Of a stretch of DNA of 64,000 nucleotides, positions 61,499 through 64,000 are shown in pieces. The translations under genes were made by a program, and so were the position numbers. Source of the stretch: an uncultured Desulfomonile sp. GTDB lineage: Bacteria; Desulfobacterota; Desulfomonilia; Desulfomonilales; Desulfomonilaceae. The stretch is from the NCBI GenBank assembly GCA_903952205.1, contig CAJBEZ010000108.1:1-64000 (forward strand), read 5' to 3'. Each line of letters begins with the position of its first letter. Position 1 is the first letter of the stretch. Under the pieces are notes generated by a model. It was given only the letters and a program-made list of their open reading frames with translations. It did not search any database and was not told the origin of the DNA.

Positions 61499-62380
61499 GT
61501 GTTGATGAAAAACCGCAATTACAATAAAACAATTTGGACAGTCAAAGAGGTTCTGAAATGGACGACGGACTACCTGAAAGACAAGGGATGCCAGAGTCCG
61601 CGCTTGGACGCCGAATTACTTCTGGCACATGCCTTGAAGACCAACAGGCTGGGTTTGTATCTTATTTTTGACCAGCCTCTCAGTGATAGGGAACGAATGA
61701 TTTATAGGGAACTGGTCCGTCGAAGAGCTTCCAGGGAACCAGTGGCCTTTTTGGTGGGCAAAAAGGAATTTTGGTCTTTGGATATCATGGTGCGCCCTGG
61801 GGTATTGGTTCCTCGTCCGGAAACAGAAATCCTTCTGGAAGTCGTCCTGGAAGAATGTAAGAAATCTCCGGGTTGCACTCTTCTTGAAGTTGGTTGTGGC
61901 TCTGGCGCCGTGATTTGCGCACTGTTTAGCGAAGTCCCAGACATTGATGCGTATGCTTGCGATATCAGTATGGACGCATTGCAAAATACAGGCGCCAATC
62001 TGGCCCTTTTGAATGGTCTTGAGTCACCTTCTATTTTTGCGTCTGATCTTTTTGAATCAGTCCGTAATGGTCCTATCTTTGACATTATTGTCTCTAATCC
62101 TCCGTATATCCCGTCTAATTTTATTCACCAACTCGAGCCGGAAGTTCGCGTTTTCGAACCTAAGCGCGCTCTTGATGGTGGACCGGAGGGGTTGGACATA
62201 ATCAGGAGATTGGCGCAAACATCGCGTAATTTCTTGAAACCGGAAGGAAAACTAATTATCGAGATAGGCGACGAGCAGTCGGAAGAAGTCTCTGACTTAT
62301 TCACAACTAATGGATTCGTGGCGGTTAAACAGTATAACGACCTTAACCAAAAAACTCGAGTATTGAAGGGAATTATTTAA
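61499..62380 (+). CDS. prmC: Release factor glutamine methyltransferase
   Basis: PrmC (HemK) methylates the glutamine of the GGQ motif in peptide release factors. The product of about 293 residues has the helical N-terminal domain (SPRLDAELLLAHAL, REPVAFLVGKKEFWSLD), SAM-binding motif LLEVGCGSGAVICAL and the catalytic SNPPYIPS near residue 200. The start is one of several in-frame codons between 61493 and 61505. GTG 61499 has the best spacing (eight bases) to AAAGG; ATG 61505 is the alternative. The usual upstream prfA is absent here. The next gene begins one base after the stop. Confidence 0.92.
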   Translation: MLMKNRNYNKTIWTVKEVLKWTTDYLKDKGCQSPRLDAELLLAHALKTNRLGLYLIFDQPLSDRERMIYRELVRRRASREPVAFLVGKKEFWSLDIMVRPGVLVPRPETEILLEVVLEECKKSPGCTLLEVGCGSGAVICALFSEVPDIDAYACDISMDALQNTGANLALLNGLESPSIFASDLFESVRNGPIFDIIVSNPPYIPSNFIHQLEPEVRVFEPKRALDGGPEGLDIIRRLAQTSRNFLKPEGKLIIEIGDEQSEEVSDLFTTNGFVAVKQYNDLNQKTRVLKGII

Positions 62381-63040
62381 TTGCGGTTCATTCTGGTTGG
62401 CTTTGGAAGCTTTGGCAAGATTGCTTATGAAAGGCTCAAGATCAATTTCAAATCGTCAGATTTCACGATATTGGACCCTGATCTCAATGTTGGTCCAGGG
62501 TTGGAGGGGACCCAATTGATCAGAGAGGACGGGGTAAAATTTCTTGCTAGCTCTGGCCAGGTAGACGACTCAGATATTGTAATTCCATTGGCTCCACTGA
62601 ACGTGGCCGCTGAATATCTGTTACTTTCTCTCAAAAGCGCTATTCCAACGGAATTGCCTCTTGAACTCAGGAAGTTTTTTCGAGTTTCCTCATTAATCGA
62701 CAAATTCACATTTTGTGTCAGCTACGCGGACTTTCTTTGCCCTGACGACTGTGAAGAAGGTGAAGCTTGCACAATGACAGGTGAACAAAGGGCGCCCATG
62801 TATGAGAAGTTACGACAACTTGTTGTGCCGGGTTTTCAAATTTTTGTGGTTAGAAGTCACCAGCTTCTTCCCGGTGTAGGAGGATTCAAATTTAAAGAGT
62901 TGACAAAACTCAGAGATTCAATAAATCCAGATAGCAAGAATATAGTAGGCGCTTCGTGTAAATGTCATGCCATAATTTCAGGAATTAAAATAATGTCTTC
63001 GGTCTATGATAAGACCTCGCGCTCCATCTTGACTATTTAA
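62381..63040 (+). CDS. Rossmann-like protein with a cysteine cluster, unknown function
   Basis: The 219-residue product begins FILVGFGSFGKIAYERLK, a GxGxxG nucleotide-binding start like TrkA-N domains. DSDIVIPLAPLNVAAEYLLL follows. The centre has an acidic cysteine cluster (FLCPDDCEEGEACTMTGE), and near the C-terminus ASCKCHAIISG adds two more cysteines. These five cysteines could ligate a metal or iron-sulfur cluster. The TTG start directly abuts the prmC stop, so the two are translationally coupled. I do not recognise a named family. Confidence 0.6.
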   Translation: MRFILVGFGSFGKIAYERLKINFKSSDFTILDPDLNVGPGLEGTQLIREDGVKFLASSGQVDDSDIVIPLAPLNVAAEYLLLSLKSAIPTELPLELRKFFRVSSLIDKFTFCVSYADFLCPDDCEEGEACTMTGEQRAPMYEKLRQLVVPGFQIFVVRSHQLLPGVGGFKFKELTKLRDSINPDSKNIVGASCKCHAIISGIKIMSSVYDKTSRSILTI

Positions 63041-63099
63041 ACTTCAAAGTTTAGTTTTGTCATGACGATTGAAATATTGAGTCCTCATAAGGTGATACA

Positions 63100-63741
63100 A
63101 TGAACGTCGAATCAGATGAACAAAACCTAGAAAACCCGGCAAATCATGATGATACGATAGAAGATCTAGAAAGAAAATTGGCTGATAATCCAGATTCCGC
63201 CAACCTTCATTACAACTTGGGACTTGCGTTTGCTCGCGTTAAAGAGTGGGAAAAAAGCATGGCTGAGTTTCGAGTAGCTTTGAAACTCAAACCGGGCCTT
63301 CTGGAGGCTCGGGTAAACATGGCGGGTATAATGTTACAAAGTGGGGATTATGACGGATGCATAAACGAAAGTCTTAAAGCGCTTGAATTTAGACCCGATA
63401 TCTCAGAGGCTTGCGTTAACATAGGAATCGCTTTTGTGCACAAAGGGATGCTAGATCAAGCGGAGAAGAGCTTTTTGGAGGGTCTCACAATAGAACCAAA
63501 TTTAGTGACTGCCCACATAAACCTTGGGAATATATATCTTACCATGGGCAACATAGATAAGGCCATACATCACAATTCCCAGGCTGTAAGACTGAAACCG
63601 GAATTTGGTTTGGCTCATAATAATCTTGCGGTGGCTTATTTTCAGAATCAGGAGTTGGGAAAAGCCTCAATTCACGCTCAAGAGGCTCTCACACTGGGAT
63701 ATCAGGTACATCCTGAATTTCTTAAACAGCTTAATCAATAA
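63100..63741 (+). CDS. TPR-repeat protein
   Basis: The 213-residue cytoplasmic protein carries about five consecutive TPR units (SANLHYNLGLAFARVKEWEK, ARVNMAGIMLQSGDYDG, ACVNIGIAFVHKGMLDQAEK, AHINLGNIYLTMGNIDKA, AHNNLAVAYFQNQELGKA). An acidic N-terminus precedes them and no signal peptide is present. AAGGTGA sits four bases before the ATG. TPR proteins act as scaffolds for protein partners, which cannot be inferred here. It follows the cysteine-cluster gene by 59 bases and may share its transcript. Confidence 0.85.
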   Translation: MNVESDEQNLENPANHDDTIEDLERKLADNPDSANLHYNLGLAFARVKEWEKSMAEFRVALKLKPGLLEARVNMAGIMLQSGDYDGCINESLKALEFRPDISEACVNIGIAFVHKGMLDQAEKSFLEGLTIEPNLVTAHINLGNIYLTMGNIDKAIHHNSQAVRLKPEFGLAHNNLAVAYFQNQELGKASIHAQEALTLGYQVHPEFLKQLNQ

Positions 63742-63777
63742 CCATGGAATTGTCTCGGTAGGAGTTGTGGCTCTTCA

Positions 63778-64000
63778 TTATTTTGGCGCTCCACCCAATT
63801 TCAAAAAGTGTCGTATGGCAGCTTGCTTTTTGGTCGTGGGTAGACTGTCAAAGAAGTTGGAAATATCCTTCTCTGTAAGCTGCAGTTGAAATTCATCGTT
63901 TTCAACTGCTACCACTGTCGGTCGGGCTGTCCCTGAAGCCAACTCGAGAAAGCGACCAATCTCACGTGTTGAGATTGATCTGACTTCACGCTTCACGAAA
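63778..64000 (-). CDS. Partial gene at the window edge, unknown product
   Basis: A minus-strand frame ends at 63778 and stays open to the end of the window. The visible part reads REIGRFLELASGTARPTVVAV, then a QLQLTEKDISNFFDSLPTTK segment, and ends LKLGGAPK. A GTG at 63996 could be its start, but the true start may lie outside. The helical, charged composition looks coding. The gene converges on the TPR gene. No family recognised. Confidence 0.45.
   Translation of the reverse strand, partial: FVKREVRSISTREIGRFLELASGTARPTVVAVENDEFQLQLTEKDISNFFDSLPTTKKQAAIRHFLKLGGAPK

Noticed and set aside
1-64000. CRISPR arrays, insertion sequences, integrases or prophage genes
   Set aside because: I saw no regularly spaced repeats, no transposase or integrase motifs and no terminal inverted repeats with target duplications.

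Overview
The window reads as a chromosomal segment of a Gram-negative, probably anaerobic bacterium of the Thermodesulfobacteriota (former Deltaproteobacteria). The grounds are a lipid A-type acyltransferase, lipoproteins, outer-membrane barrels, a short HPr kinase next to RapZ and a partial mannose-family PTS, a terminal menaquinone pair (UbiE and a UbiA-family prenyltransferase) and moderate G+C with very AT-rich gaps. The assignment is inference; no rRNA lies in the window.

Layout. 1-3 kb: two tandem inverse-autotransporter-like barrel genes, the first missing its 5' part. 3-7.2 kb: asnS converging on thrS-infC, with tRNA-Val(GAC) just upstream of thrS. 7.2-12.4 kb: a thioredoxin-fold protein, then hprK-rapZ-PTS EIIA-EIIB-EIIC-rimI and a small lipoprotein behind a structured leader. 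12.5-17.3 kb (minus strand): tetR, an ABC importer (binding protein, ATPase, permease), ubiE and a menA-like gene in one overlapping run, with a palindromic operator candidate upstream. 17.4-21.3 kb: alpha-glucan phosphorylase and a class III CoA-transferase.

21.3-38.5 kb (minus strand) holds the most unusual locus: a six-gene tightly coupled operon built around homologues of the poly-gamma-glutamate synthase subunits PgsB/CapB and PgsC/CapC, both greatly enlarged by extra domains. With them are an apparent inner-membrane lipoprotein, a secreted hydrolase-like protein, a 1,871-residue protein with a helical-repeat middle and a C-terminal beta-barrel, and a degenerate nuclease-fold protein. 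The soluble tail of the PgsC-like protein carries two and a half repeats that resemble the separate hydrolase-like protein but lack its candidate metal-binding histidines. I read this as a Gram-negative synthesis and export machine for a gamma-linked polyamide or a related polymer. Upstream lie a CHASE2 receptor with a degenerate kinase domain and a zinc-ribbon/TPR/DUF2314 protein.

43.9-64 kb is mostly housekeeping: asnB, a lone oligopeptide-type ABC ATPase, a SlyD-like isomerase, an internally deleted epimerase-like gene, a PAS histidine kinase, a TPR lipoprotein, an LpxL-like acyltransferase, valS-birA-DUF1189-DUF2065-queA, an ATP-grasp acyl-CoA synthetase subunit, prmC, TPR proteins and several genes I do not recognise. 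Gaps at 11.8, 38.5, 58.5, 59.7 and 60.9 kb are described individually.
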